NCBI RefSeq assembly: GCF_025244685.1
Contig: NZ_CP104202.1
Span: 1,492,359 to 1,556,358 of the forward strand
Source: Chlorobaculum sp. MV4-Y
Lineage (GTDB): Bacteria; Bacteroidota; Chlorobiia; Chlorobiales; Chlorobiaceae
Length of the DNA stretch: 64,000 nt
Direction of reading: 5' to 3'
The notes beneath the pieces are model-generated. The model had not been told where the DNA came from and did no database searches. It worked only from the letters and a program-made list of their open reading frames with translations. This document shows, in pieces, positions 8,437 through 19,540 of this stretch; positions within the stretch are counted from its first letter, which is position 1, and every line of letters starts with the position of its first letter. The position numbers and the translations under genes were made by a program.

Positions 8437-9441
8437 ATGCGCATCGTTTTTTCAACCGGCGACATTCACGGCATCGGCCCTGAAATTATCCTGAAAAGCG
8501 TGCTTTCGCGGCCTTCGGGAGAGGATACCTACGTGGCTGCCGGATCGTTTAAAGCCCTCGAATTCTACCGTGACCTGCTCGGTCTGCCGGTGGAGCTGCG
8601 CCGGATTGACGGGCCGGACGCCATCGCGAAAATCACGCCTGAGCCAGGTGTGCTGCACGTGCTGAGCGTCGCCGAGCCGGAAACGATCCAGCCCGGCACA
8701 CTGTCGAGAACCGCCGGAGAGATCGCCATGCGCTCGCTCGAAACCGCCGCCGCGCTCTGCCGCGACGGCCTCTGCGATGCGCTCGTCACCGCGCCGCTGC
8801 ACAAGGAGGCGATTGCGCTTGCCGGGTACCGCAACACCGGCCACACCGATTTTCTGGCCGATTTCTTCGGTGTCTCGTCGCAGATCATGCTTTTCGTCGA
8901 TCCCGTCTCCGGCCTCAAAGTCGCGCTCGCCACGATCCACGAGCCGCTCTCGAAGGTTCCGGCGCTGGTGCGCGCGATGGATCTCGACGCATTTTTCACC
9001 ACGCTCGCCGGATCGATGCGGCGCGATTTCCGCCTCGACGAGCCGAAGATCGCCGTGCTCGGCCTGAACCCGCACGCCTCGGACGGCGGCGTCATGGGCA
9101 GCGAGGAGGCGACCGTCATCCGCCCGGCAATCGAGCGCCTCTCGGGCGCAATGCAGATCGACGGACCGTTTCCGGCGGATGGCTTTTTCGGCGCGAAGCG
9201 CTACCGGAACTACGACCTCATCGTCGCCATGTACCACGACCAGGGCCTCCTGCCCTTCAAGGTGCTCGCTTTCGACACGGGCATCAACGTCACGCTCGGC
9301 CTGCCCATCGTCCGCACCTCGCCCGACCACGGCACCGGCTTCGACAAGGCGGGCAAAGGCACAGCCTCCGAACGCAGTTTTCTCGAAGCCACCAAGCTCG
9401 GCGCAACCATCGCAAGGAACAGAACGCAAACCACAGAGTAA
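8437..9441 (+). CDS. pdxA: 4-hydroxythreonine-4-phosphate dehydrogenase (PdxA)
   Basis: A 334-residue NAD-dependent dehydrogenase of the DXP-dependent pyridoxal phosphate pathway; the product spontaneously decarboxylates to 3-amino-1-hydroxyacetone phosphate. Family motifs are GDIHGIGPEI (residues 7-16), TAPLHKEAI, GHTDFLA with metal-ligand His, NPHASDGG, and MYHDQGLLPFK, followed by the GINVTLGLPIVRTSPDHGTGFD block. Length is normal. It sits between the DUF4293 gene (2-bp gap) and the ftsE-like gene (3-bp gap), indicating an operon without obvious functional link. Confidence 0.95.
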   Translation: MRIVFSTGDIHGIGPEIILKSVLSRPSGEDTYVAAGSFKALEFYRDLLGLPVELRRIDGPDAIAKITPEPGVLHVLSVAEPETIQPGTLSRTAGEIAMRSLETAAALCRDGLCDALVTAPLHKEAIALAGYRNTGHTDFLADFFGVSSQIMLFVDPVSGLKVALATIHEPLSKVPALVRAMDLDAFFTTLAGSMRRDFRLDEPKIAVLGLNPHASDGGVMGSEEATVIRPAIERLSGAMQIDGPFPADGFFGAKRYRNYDLIVAMYHDQGLLPFKVLAFDTGINVTLGLPIVRTSPDHGTGFDKAGKGTASERSFLEATKLGATIARNRTQTTE

Positions 9442-9444
9442 GCC

Positions 9445-10164
9445 ATGATCGCCTTCGTCAACGCGGATATCGACATCAGAAAAAAGCCCATTTTCAGGAA
9501 CCTGAACTTCACCATCCAGCCCGGTGAACTGGTCTACATCGTCGGACGGAGCGGCAGCGGCAAGACAACGCTGCTCAAGTCGCTCTACATGGAGATCAAA
9601 CCGGTGAAAGGAGAGGTGATCGTCAACGGCTTCAGCTCCCGGAAGATCAGAAAGGGTAAAATCGCCATGCTCCGGCGCAAGCTCGGCATCGTTTTCCAGG
9701 ATTTCCGGCTGCTCGAAGACCGGAACGTCTACGACAACCTCGCCTTCGTGCTCAAGGTGACCGGTACGAAACAAAAGCTCATCAAGGAGAAGGTGATGAC
9801 CGCCCTGAAGGAGGTAGGGCTCGAACAGGCCGCGAAGGAGATGCCGCAGAACCTCTCCGGTGGTGAGCAACAGCGCGTGGTGATCGCGCGAGCGCTGGTC
9901 GGCGACCCGGTGGCCATCATCGCCGACGAACCGACGGGCAACCTCGATCCCGAGACCTCGATCGAGATTCTCGAATACCTCAAGAAGATCAACGCCAAAG
10001 GCATCAGCGTCATCATCGGCACCCACGACTACGAGCTGGTGCGCCACCACCCCTCGCGCACGCTGATGATCAAGGATATGAACCTCGTCGAATGCACCAT
10101 CGAACCCGCCCCTACAGGCTCCGGCTGGCGCCCCGTGCCGAAGGAGACGGCGATGGCGTCATGA
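9445..10164 (+). CDS. ftsE: FtsE-like ABC transporter ATPase
   Basis: A 239-residue ABC ATPase of the FtsE/LolD/MacB group. Walker A GRSGSGKT (about 33-40), Q-loop VFQDFRLL, signature [16 protein letters not shown], Walker [13 protein letters not shown] and switch His GTHDYEL are intact. FtsE normally pairs with the membrane protein FtsX to activate cell-wall hydrolases at the division septum. No ftsX follows; the next gene is on the other strand, so the partner must be elsewhere. The closeness to FtsE is judged from short, single-domain form and the [15 protein letters not shown] segment. Confidence 0.8.
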   Translation: MIAFVNADIDIRKKPIFRNLNFTIQPGELVYIVGRSGSGKTTLLKSLYMEIKPVKGEVIVNGFSSRKIRKGKIAMLRRKLGIVFQDFRLLEDRNVYDNLAFVLKVTGTKQKLIKEKVMTALKEVGLEQAAKEMPQNLSGGEQQRVVIARALVGDPVAIIADEPTGNLDPETSIEILEYLKKINAKGISVIIGTHDYELVRHHPSRTLMIKDMNLVECTIEPAPTGSGWRPVPKETAMAS

Positions 10165-10195
10165 GGTTTACGGCACGGTGCTGAACCGATACTAT

Positions 10196-10225
10196 CTGTA
10201 GGGGCAGACCTGAGTGTCTGCCCTT
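10196..10225. repeat. REP-like palindrome between converging genes
   Basis: GTAGGGGCAGACCTGAGTGTCTGCCC: an 8-bp perfect stem (GGGCAGAC/GTCTGCCC) with a 6-base loop, lying between the 3' ends of the ftsE-like gene and the UPF0158 gene. It has no T-tract. The pattern resembles widely dispersed GTAGGGGCAGAC palindromes of many genomes and may serve as a weak terminator. Confidence 0.55.
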
Positions 10226-10230
10226 CGCAC

Positions 10231-10689
10231 TCACTCCCCGCTGTACGTAATCCCAAGGTTCCCCAGCCAGTCGATGGCAATAGCCCGCAATGCCTCGTTG
10301 CGAAAAGCCGTCCACCCATCGACAACCCCGAACGCATCCACCGTGCTCCGGATGCGCATGGAGGCTCCCCGCCCCTGAAGACTCCTCAGCAACCCGCGCC
10401 GTAGTTCGTCATTTTCAACCGTCTGGCAGAACCGCCGCAAGATCGAACAGTCATCGATATCGAACTGATCCGGCAGTTCGCGATAGTCGCCGGAAAGCAG
10501 CGCCTCGCCGGCTTCCCGCACCATCGCCTCCTCTCCCGCCCGGACAGCGCTACCCAACTCCACCGCATCCAGCGCATCGCGGCTAAACGTCACAATCCGT
10601 CCCGTCCTGATATTCAGAAACGCCCGCCGCTCTTCATCGGTCCGGCCTATCGCATCGACCACATCTTTCAGTCGGATAACAACGCTCAT
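10231..10689 (-). CDS. UPF0158-family protein
   Basis: A roughly 152-residue cytosolic protein. The arrangement NIRTGRIVTFSRDAL near the N terminus, a central acidic region (YRELPDQFDIDDCSILRRFCQTVEN), then LLRSLQGRGASMRIRSTVDAFGVVDGWTAFRNEALRAIAIDWLGNLGI matches UPF0158 proteins, which end in a GRGAFRRFKD...W-x-F-x(5)-IAxEW pattern. Function unknown. The exact start is uncertain: ATGs at 10728, 10704 and 10689 are in frame and none has a strong ribosome-binding site. Confidence 0.7.
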   Translation of the reverse strand: MSVVIRLKDVVDAIGRTDEERRAFLNIRTGRIVTFSRDALDAVELGSAVRAGEEAMVREAGEALLSGDYRELPDQFDIDDCSILRRFCQTVENDELRRGLLRSLQGRGASMRIRSTVDAFGVVDGWTAFRNEALRAIAIDWLGNLGITYSGE

Positions 10690-10743
10690 GCTCGTTGAAT
10701 TCATAAAATGATTGCTGTCTTTAACCAAATACTCGAAGCGTTC

Positions 10744-10990
10744 TCACCCATTCCCGGCGACCTCTTCATCCCACAGGTCGGGGCGTTTGGCGATGAAGGT
10801 GTCCATCATCCATCAGGCTGCGGCATCCGGCGTCATCCAGAAGCGTAACTTCCACGCCGTGCTCGCGCAGAAATCCGGCGTTGCCCTTGAAGTTCCGATC
10901 CTCCCCCACGACAACCCGACCGATTCCGAACTGGACGATGGTGCCAGCGCACATCATGCAGGGCGAAAGCATCGTGTAGAGCGTCACGTC
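10744..10990 (-). pseudogene. C-terminal remnant of a nucleoside/cytosine deaminase, frameshifted
   Basis: The minus strand encodes a deaminase C-terminal half: PCMMCAG (the zinc-binding PCxxC motif), GIGRVVVGEDRNFKGNAGFLREHGVEVTLLDD. The N-terminal half with the HAE motif is absent; at about 10990 the sequence switches to an unrelated gene. A second lesion lies near 10800-10812: after CRSLM the sequence GATGATGGAC appears to carry a 7-base duplication; skipping it restores MDTFIAKRPDLWDEE and a stop at 10744, the ending typical of this family. As it stands the reading frame stops at 10766. A dead fragment. Confidence 0.75.
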
Positions 10991-10991
10991 G

Positions 10992-11348
10992 TTTCGGGAA
11001 ATAGGTGCGATCCTTGAGATTCTGATCGGTGAGACCGCCTTTCGCGGTGGCGTAGTAGCTGCCGTCGGGCATCATGAACCAAACCGTGGCATTGGTCGGC
11101 AGATCCTGACTGAAGCGGTCAAGCAACGGCTTGACTTCGTCCCATTTGGCCGACTTCGCCTCTTTTGAAATGGCAATCGTTTTTTCAATGCGCAGAATGC
11201 CTGCGAGATGATCCTCAACCAGCCCCATGTAAGCGCCAAGGGCAGCTTCCGGCTCAAGCTTCACCGACGCCACTTTTCCCTCCGCGCGCACCGCCAGCAA
11301 ACACAGCGTCAGCATGGCGGACATCAGAATTGAAATGAACCTGGATAT
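10992..11348 (-). pseudogene. N-terminal remnant of a secreted Cache-like sensor protein
   Basis: The minus strand encodes a signal peptide (FISILMSAMLTLCLLAVRA, then EGK) followed by a helical region and VWFMMPDGSYYATAKGGLTDQNLKDRTYFPK, a pattern typical of periplasmic Cache/PAS-type ligand-binding domains. The protein breaks off right after YFPK at about 10992, where the deaminase fragment begins in another frame. A strong ribosome-binding site (GAAAGGAGG, 11355-11363) stands six bases before an ATA codon at 11348 where an ATG would be expected, giving (I)SRFISILM...; the first ATG in frame is 11324. Truncated, probably non-functional. Confidence 0.65.
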
Positions 11349-11631
11349 GCGAGACCTCCTTTCAAGTTATTTGAGAAACACCATGAACTACAAGAGCCCA
11401 ACACTTCAACAGAACAGGAAGGTGCAGCCTTGCCAGACAAGCCGGACAGCCGATCCATATAGTCTATTCAAAGTTCAGAATATCCGGGGTGAGAAGCAAG
11501 AAATGGGAATAAAAAGTAGGACTGCAAGCGCAAAACAATTCGACTCTACTGTGGAGCGATGTTTATTTGACAACTAATTGGATAATTTTATCAAATTGAT
11601 AAGGCCAAATGAAAGAGAAAGAAGGGTGATT

Positions 11632-12090
11632 ATGAATACGAAGCAATGTCCTTCGTGTGGTCACAGCGGTATGATCAACAAGGCTTTGGAGGAAACGCTC
11701 ACCTATGAAGGCAAATCGATGACGTTGCATGACATGCGCGGCCAGTTCTGCCCGGAGTGCGGGGAAGGAACTTGGGATGAAGAGAGTTACCGGCGCTACA
11801 CGGAAGCTCAGGAGAGCTTGGTACGAGCGATCAAAGGCGACCCGGCGGCAGACATCCGGCGCATCCGTAGAAAACTGAAACTGACCCAGGCGCAACTCGC
11901 CACATCGTTCGGCGTCGGCAAGGTCGCGTTTTCACGATACGAGCGCGGAGAAACCAGGCCGCCCGCGCCACTGCTCAAATTGCTGAAACTCATCGACCGG
12001 CATCCCGATTTGCTTGAGGAGGTTGAAAAGATGGGTTCTTCGCAGAATATCGTGGGTAAGGGCTTCTGCTGTTCCGTCATGATTCGATAG
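11632..12090 (+). CDS. MqsA-type antitoxin (zinc-finger plus HTH), C-terminus supplied by inserted element
   Basis: A 152-residue protein: N-terminal zinc-binding module with two CxxC pairs (CPSCG, residues 5-9; CPECG, 41-45; YgiT type) and a C-terminal XRE/MqsA helix-turn-helix (LKLTQAQLATSFGVGKVAFSRYERGETRPPAPLLKLLKLIDRHPDLL). MqsA-like antitoxins repress their own operon and neutralise an RNase toxin. The start at 11632 is set by AAGGG 7 bases upstream and by the CPSCG motif position. No toxin gene precedes it: 11349-11631 has no credible reading frame. The final 18 residues (GSSQNIVG...) are encoded by the end of the ISL3-derived element at 12034, so the original C terminus was replaced. 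Confidence 0.8.
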   Translation: MNTKQCPSCGHSGMINKALEETLTYEGKSMTLHDMRGQFCPECGEGTWDEESYRRYTEAQESLVRAIKGDPAADIRRIRRKLKLTQAQLATSFGVGKVAFSRYERGETRPPAPLLKLLKLIDRHPDLLEEVEKMGSSQNIVGKGFCCSVMIR

Positions 12091-12518
12091 CCCTGTTGAG
12101 TTTGCCGCAGTAAAACAAAATCCGGTTGCGATAACTCTCGAAACGGTGGAACCCTCTTGCTGACGCCTTGATGTTCGCGCAGTGCAAGAGCAGCTCGATC
12201 GCAAAGCTTTCGAACTGCAGCGTGAAACGGCAATGCCTTACCGCCCACGGTGCCTGAACGGTTTTGAGCCCATCTTCCATGATGCACCGCATACCGGACA
12301 CGCGACCTGCTTGCCGGTACAGACCAGTCTGATCTCGACCCGCTTGCCGCTCATCGACACATGAACGCTCTCGACCTTCCAGTTTGAGGAAGGAGCTAAA
12401 AGTTGGTGGTAATGGCTCGTCAAGCTCTGGGAGTATCAAGGTGTGGTTGGGTAACGCTCAAAATTACTTTATGTTACTTCATACACACCCTTCTTCCCAC
12501 GATATTCTGCGAAAAGCC
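12034..12518 (-). mobile_element. ISL3-derived non-autonomous element, copy 1 (485 bp)
   Basis: A 485-bp unit with terminal inverted repeats sharing TTCGCAGAATATCGTGGG (GGTTC... at 12034, its complement ending ...GAAAAGCC at 12518). On the minus strand it encodes an ISL3-type transposase N-terminus (MTSHYHQLLAPSSNWKVESV, from 12423; CPVCGASW zinc motif), then, out of frame, TVQAPWAVRHCRFTLQFESFAIELLL, and directly the transposase C-terminus (GFHRFESYRNRILFYCGKLN). The catalytic middle is missing, so it cannot move by itself. The same unit, same length, inverted, occurs at 36026-36510. I see no convincing 8-bp target duplication. Confidence 0.82.
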
Positions 12519-12569
12519 AAAAAAAGTAACACTGCCGTCCTGATCCCGAAAACTCAGTTTCAGGACGGC
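12519..12569 (-). terminator. Terminator of nrdJ
   Basis: On the minus strand, 18 bases after the nrdJ stop: GCCGTCCTGA, a 16-base loop, TCAGGACGGC, then AGTGTTAC and TTTTTTT. The 10-bp stem is perfect; the T-tract is separated by 8 bases and directly touches the end of the ISL3-derived element at 12518. Confidence 0.7.
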
Positions 12570-12586
12570 AAAACAATCAAATCATC

Positions 12587-16039
<3,453 letters not shown>

Positions 16040-16209
16040 GTGAAGTCTCCAGAATCGATAATTGGTTGTTGATAGGTAAATCCATTTTATTCCAAGACTT
16101 ACCTTACGTCAGCACACACAGTGAAGCATGGTTGCATCATGACGGGAGATTGCTTTACGCAATATAAACCACCCTGTCAAACTCAGAAAACAGCTTTGGC
16201 GAACTGACG

Positions 16210-16241
16210 AAAAAAGATCGAGGAACAATCAGGTTTCGATC
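16210..16241 (-). terminator. Expression-platform terminator of the nrdJ B12 riboswitch
   Basis: Minus strand: GATCGA-AAC, loop CTGATT, GTT-CC-TCGATC, then TTTTTT. The stem is 9 bp with a 2-base bulge. TGTTCC inside this hairpin (16222-16227) is complementary to GGAACA upstream (16263-16268), which would allow a mutually exclusive antiterminator. Confidence 0.7.
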
Positions 16242-16254
16242 GTTGAACGGGACG

Positions 16255-16545
16255 CCAAGCTCTGTTCCCGGAGCCACGCGGCGCCAACCATTACGGCAGG
16301 TTTCCTGACTTCGATGGCCGCGAAATTACTTCGACGTTTTCCTTCGGGCGACCTTCCCCCGCATTCCCCGTGGTTATCAGAGGTGGGCAGAGTGGATACA
16401 CCCGAACCGCGGCGGCCATGAGGACAGAGCTGTCAACATCGCCGGGCGGCACACCATCTTACAGTTGCGGGCACAGTGTGCGATTCACACGCAACTTCCC
16501 TTTTACCCGAATGTTTTCATCCGGCACCGTAATGCTCAAAGAACT
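16255..16545 (-). promoter_or_regulatory. Cobalamin (B12) riboswitch upstream of nrdJ
   Basis: Read on the minus strand, the leader shows GGTGCCGGATGAAAA, AAAAGGGAAG, GTGTGAATCGCAC, the invariant GCCCGCAACTGTAA, CCACTCTGCC, GGGGAAGG and finally the B12 box AAGTCAGGAAACCTGCCGT (16293-16312), all in the order of the cobalamin aptamer. It is followed by the terminator at 16210-16241 and then nrdJ, 170 bases further. It therefore regulates a B12-dependent enzyme, by transcription termination; whether B12 switches it off or on cannot be read directly. Confidence 0.9.
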
Positions 16546-16705
16546 TTCAATGGTAATGATTTTTTGGAAGGCAGACAACGCCGGAAGGTGATTTTCCGGG
16601 CGACATGCGACGGACTTAACGGTGCTGAAAACAGGGAAGGCTCACGGTAAAAGCATTTCCGGTCGAAGCCCTGAAAACAACTTTTTTTCCGGCAAGACCG
16701 GAGCA

Positions 16706-17713
16706 TTATTTCACCTTCCACTGCGACGGATCGACCGTCAGCAGCCAGTCGAGCGTACGCCGGATACCCTCATCCTGCGGCACGAGGCTTTGCCAGCCAA
16801 GCGTCTTGCGGGCTTTCGACACATCAACCTCCGCACGTGAGGTGAGCACATCGACCGCCTGCCGGGTCAGGAGTGGGCGCTTTTCGCTTCCGGCAATCCG
16901 CCAGACAAACTCCATCACCCCGGCGACGGCCCGAACCATGCCGAACGGGAGGTGAAGCGACGGCACCGGCGAACCTATCGCCACGGCAACGCGCCGGCAC
17001 ACCTCCTCGAAAGTGATCGCTTCACCGTCGCAAGCCATGAACGCCTCGCCAACGGCTTCCGGACGGGTAGCGGCCAACATCGTCAGATCGGTGAGATTGT
17101 CGATATAGATCATGCTGATCGGCGCGTTGCGCGCCCAGAAGAATGCCTGACGCTTGCGGATCGCATCGGCCAGAATCGGAAACAGCGTCCGGTCGCCGGG
17201 GCCATAGACCCACACTGGATAGAGAATGCTCGCTGAAAGCCCCCGTTTCATAGCTGCCCAGACCTCGTTTGTGCCACCGATTTTCGTATCGGGATAGGAT
17301 TGCCTGCGCGTCATGCAGGGCGTCTGTTCATCGATACGGCCAAGCAGGTGGTGCTCGAAGCACTCGAACGAGCTGACATGCACCAGCCGCCCAACGCCGT
17401 GCCGAAGCGATGCTTCGCACACGTTGCGCGTACCTCCGACGTTGATGTCGATAAAATCCTGCATCGGCCCCCAGTCGGAAGTCAGCGCGGCGGCATGGAT
17501 CACCAGATCGCACCCGTGCACCGCAACATCGACCGAATCTGCATCACGCACATCCCCCTCGACCACCTCGACCCCGGAGGCGCGCAGCGACGGAATGCAC
17601 GCATTCCCCTTCCGCACCAGCGCCTTCACGCGATACCCGTCCCGCAAACATCGCCTCACCAGATGCGACCCGATAAACCCTGAAGCTCCGGTAATAAGGA
17701 CTGTCTTGGTCAT
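16706..17713 (-). CDS. NAD(P)-dependent epimerase/dehydratase (extended SDR family)
   Basis: A 335-residue extended short-chain dehydrogenase, probably acting on a nucleotide sugar or sterol-like/terpenoid substrate; the exact substrate is not visible. The Rossmann motif GASGFIG (residues 8-14) and catalytic YPDTK (Y-x-x-x-K, about 143-147) with a preceding VSSFE Ser are present. The C-terminal region (GIRRTLDWLL) is typical of the 3-beta-HSD/epimerase group. It ends 160 bases before the nrdJ riboswitch and has its own start well separated from the upstream gene (42 bp). Confidence 0.82.
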   Translation of the reverse strand: MTKTVLITGASGFIGSHLVRRCLRDGYRVKALVRKGNACIPSLRASGVEVVEGDVRDADSVDVAVHGCDLVIHAAALTSDWGPMQDFIDINVGGTRNVCEASLRHGVGRLVHVSSFECFEHHLLGRIDEQTPCMTRRQSYPDTKIGGTNEVWAAMKRGLSASILYPVWVYGPGDRTLFPILADAIRKRQAFFWARNAPISMIYIDNLTDLTMLAATRPEAVGEAFMACDGEAITFEEVCRRVAVAIGSPVPSLHLPFGMVRAVAGVMEFVWRIAGSEKRPLLTRQAVDVLTSRAEVDVSKARKTLGWQSLVPQDEGIRRTLDWLLTVDPSQWKVK

Positions 17714-17754
17714 AAGTAAGTTTTGATTTATCCGGAAGCCCCTCGCTCAAACGC

Positions 17755-18369
17755 TCAAGCGCTGCAATCACTGGAGACCCGGTCGAGGATGGTCAGATAC
17801 CAGCGGCTGTCAATTTTCGTCATGTAAAACACCAGGTCGTTTCCAGCCGCGTCAACCAGCACGACCCGGATGCTTTTCGCCTCAAGTGCGCGGAACCGGG
17901 CAATCATTTCCGGCGAAATCTCCCTCAGCCCGTTCTTTTTCAGGTTGATTGCCGTGGTGCTCAACAAGGCATCCCGGTATTTGGGGTCACAGAACAAACC
18001 GGTTTTCGACCAAGCCTCACGCCCGCAATCATACACCGGCAACGCCGCGTACCTGAGAGGTGCTCCGCCCCTGATTTTTGGATAGGGAAAGTATTCGGGA
18101 ACAGGCTTTTTGAAATCGATCCCCGAAACAGCTCTGAATACATTGAAGACGCCTTCGCGGTAGATGACAATCACCCCTTGTTTCGGATGGACAAAGCGGT
18201 TCAGCCGGGCAGCGTCTCCTGACTCGAAGGCACTGACCACACCGGCCACCGCGCCGTCAAGAGGTTGCAAGCGGGACATGGCATTTCCGCAATCCGCAAA
18301 CAGCAGGATGATCGAGCAGATGAAAAAAACACTCGCGCGGCGTATCGGAACAACTGTCAATCTGCGCAT
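17755..18369 (-). CDS. Hypothetical exported or membrane-anchored protein
   Basis: I do not recognise the family. About 204 residues from ATG 18369 (MRRLTVVPIRR then hydrophobic ASVFFICSIILLFADCGNA), which looks like a signal peptide or single anchor. The mature part has VVSAFESGDAARLNRFVHPKQGVIVIYREGVFNVF, four Cys residues and a C-terminal VLVDAAGNDLVFYMTKIDSRWYLTILDRVSSDCS, reminiscent of periplasmic NTF2-like or substrate-binding lids, but this is only an impression. The longer frame to 18420 is possible. It lies between the epimerase and pentapeptide genes on the same strand. Confidence 0.6.
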   Translation of the reverse strand: MRRLTVVPIRRASVFFICSIILLFADCGNAMSRLQPLDGAVAGVVSAFESGDAARLNRFVHPKQGVIVIYREGVFNVFRAVSGIDFKKPVPEYFPYPKIRGGAPLRYAALPVYDCGREAWSKTGLFCDPKYRDALLSTTAINLKKNGLREISPEMIARFRALEAKSIRVVLVDAAGNDLVFYMTKIDSRWYLTILDRVSSDCSA

Positions 18370-18450
18370 ACTGCACCATAGTTTAAAGACAACGAAACCA
18401 TAACATGCTGCCGTCAGCAAGGCCGCTCTTCATTTCTTCACGCCCGATTC

Positions 18451-19530
18451 TCAACTCTTCCCTTCCCTCTTTTTCAGAATATCCACCAGTTCGGCGGTGA
18501 GGGTGGCCTGGCGCTCGAAGGCTTCAGCGAGGCGCTCCATGTCGCTCCGGCGGCTGCGCTCGGTCTCGGCGTCGAACAGAATCGGTTTCTGGAAGCCTTC
18601 GGAGAGACCGAAGAGGCGCAGGCAGATGCGGATAAGGATGATATAGACAACCGGCAGCAGGTATTCGCCAAAAAGGACCGGCATCTGCTGGTAGTGCCGG
18701 ATGACCGCATCCCAGTCGCCAATGGCGAGGGCGCTCCACTGGACGAAAAAGTAGATGTAGATCAGCGGATGAAAAATGATGAAAATGCGCAGAATTTTGG
18801 ACTGGCGCTTGCCCAAAGGATCGCTTTCATATTTGGAGAGCAGCCAGGGAAAATGGCCGACCAGCATAGCCGCGCGGCGATCGTTGAGATAGCGCGCACC
18901 TTGCAGCGCCGAGTCGATGAACGAGGCCACCTGGCTCAGGAGCGCCGCTGAGAGAATGGTGGCCAGAAAAGCGTAGCTGAAGTCATCGAACTTGAACGAT
19001 CCGGCCAGGTATGGCAGGGTGATGGTTTTGGGCTTGATGACGATGAAAAGCAAGGCGATCCCGGCGAGAATCACCGAAAAGGTGTGCAGCTTGCGCGCCT
19101 GGCGCAGGCTTTCGACAACCGCCTCGGCGTTGGCACCCTGCATGGAGTTACCGGGCGGATCGAGGCGCATCAGGGCCGCAGAGTCGGTCGATGGCGAGTA
19201 GAAGCCGTTGACGCCGATCTGGCATCCGGTCACGCCGTCGTAGCGCGTGGAGAGATCGATCGTGCTGCGGCTGAGGTTGACGCCATCGAGCCGCGCACCC
19301 GTCAGATCGGCACCGCGAAGGTCGGCTCCACGCAAATCAGCTCCCGAGAGCCTGGTTTTTACCAGAACGGTTCCGGTCAGATCAGCTTCCGAGAGATTTA
19401 CCCCGTTGAGGTCGATCCCGCCAAGATCGGCCTGGCTGAGATCGGGCCGGACGGCTGGCTGAGCCTGACGCCAGTGGTTCCAGACGGCGACTCCGGTCCT
19501 GAGCCTTTCGAGATGGGTTTTGTCAGCCAT
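18451..19530 (-). CDS. Pentapeptide-repeat protein with C-terminal membrane segments
   Basis: A 359-residue protein with two parts. Residues about 27-85 are about twelve A(D/N)LXX pentapeptide repeats (DLSQADLGGIDLNGVNLSEADL, then ADLRGADLRGADLTGARL), which fold as a right-handed quadrilateral helix. Residues about 150-310 contain four hydrophobic segments (FSVILAGIALLFIVI, FLATILSAALLSQVASF, IFIIFHPLIYIYFFVQW, EYLLPVVYIILIRICL) and a charged cytoplasmic tail. The role is unknown; fusion of pentapeptide repeats to a membrane domain suggests a membrane-associated scaffold. Intact, with no sign of degeneration. Confidence 0.83.
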   Translation of the reverse strand: MADKTHLERLRTGVAVWNHWRQAQPAVRPDLSQADLGGIDLNGVNLSEADLTGTVLVKTRLSGADLRGADLRGADLTGARLDGVNLSRSTIDLSTRYDGVTGCQIGVNGFYSPSTDSAALMRLDPPGNSMQGANAEAVVESLRQARKLHTFSVILAGIALLFIVIKPKTITLPYLAGSFKFDDFSYAFLATILSAALLSQVASFIDSALQGARYLNDRRAAMLVGHFPWLLSKYESDPLGKRQSKILRIFIIFHPLIYIYFFVQWSALAIGDWDAVIRHYQQMPVLFGEYLLPVVYIILIRICLRLFGLSEGFQKPILFDAETERSRRSDMERLAEAFERQATLTAELVDILKKREGKS

Positions 19531-19540
19531 AAATCAAAAA

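Noticed and set aside
8452-10050. 532-codon minus-strand frame opposite pdxA and the ftsE-like gene
   Set aside because: It spans two real, closely packed genes on the other strand and lacks any recognisable domain.
11314-11577. 87-codon plus-strand frame as a toxin partner for the MqsA-like protein
   Set aside because: It overlaps the 5' end of the sensor remnant antisense, has no ribosome-binding site and no resemblance to MqsR or DUF4258 toxins.
16570-16705. A second riboswitch between the nrdJ riboswitch and the epimerase gene
   Set aside because: Some short strings (CGGTGCTGAAAACAGGGAAGG) recall a cobalamin aptamer start, but the conserved ACTGT core and B12 box are missing.
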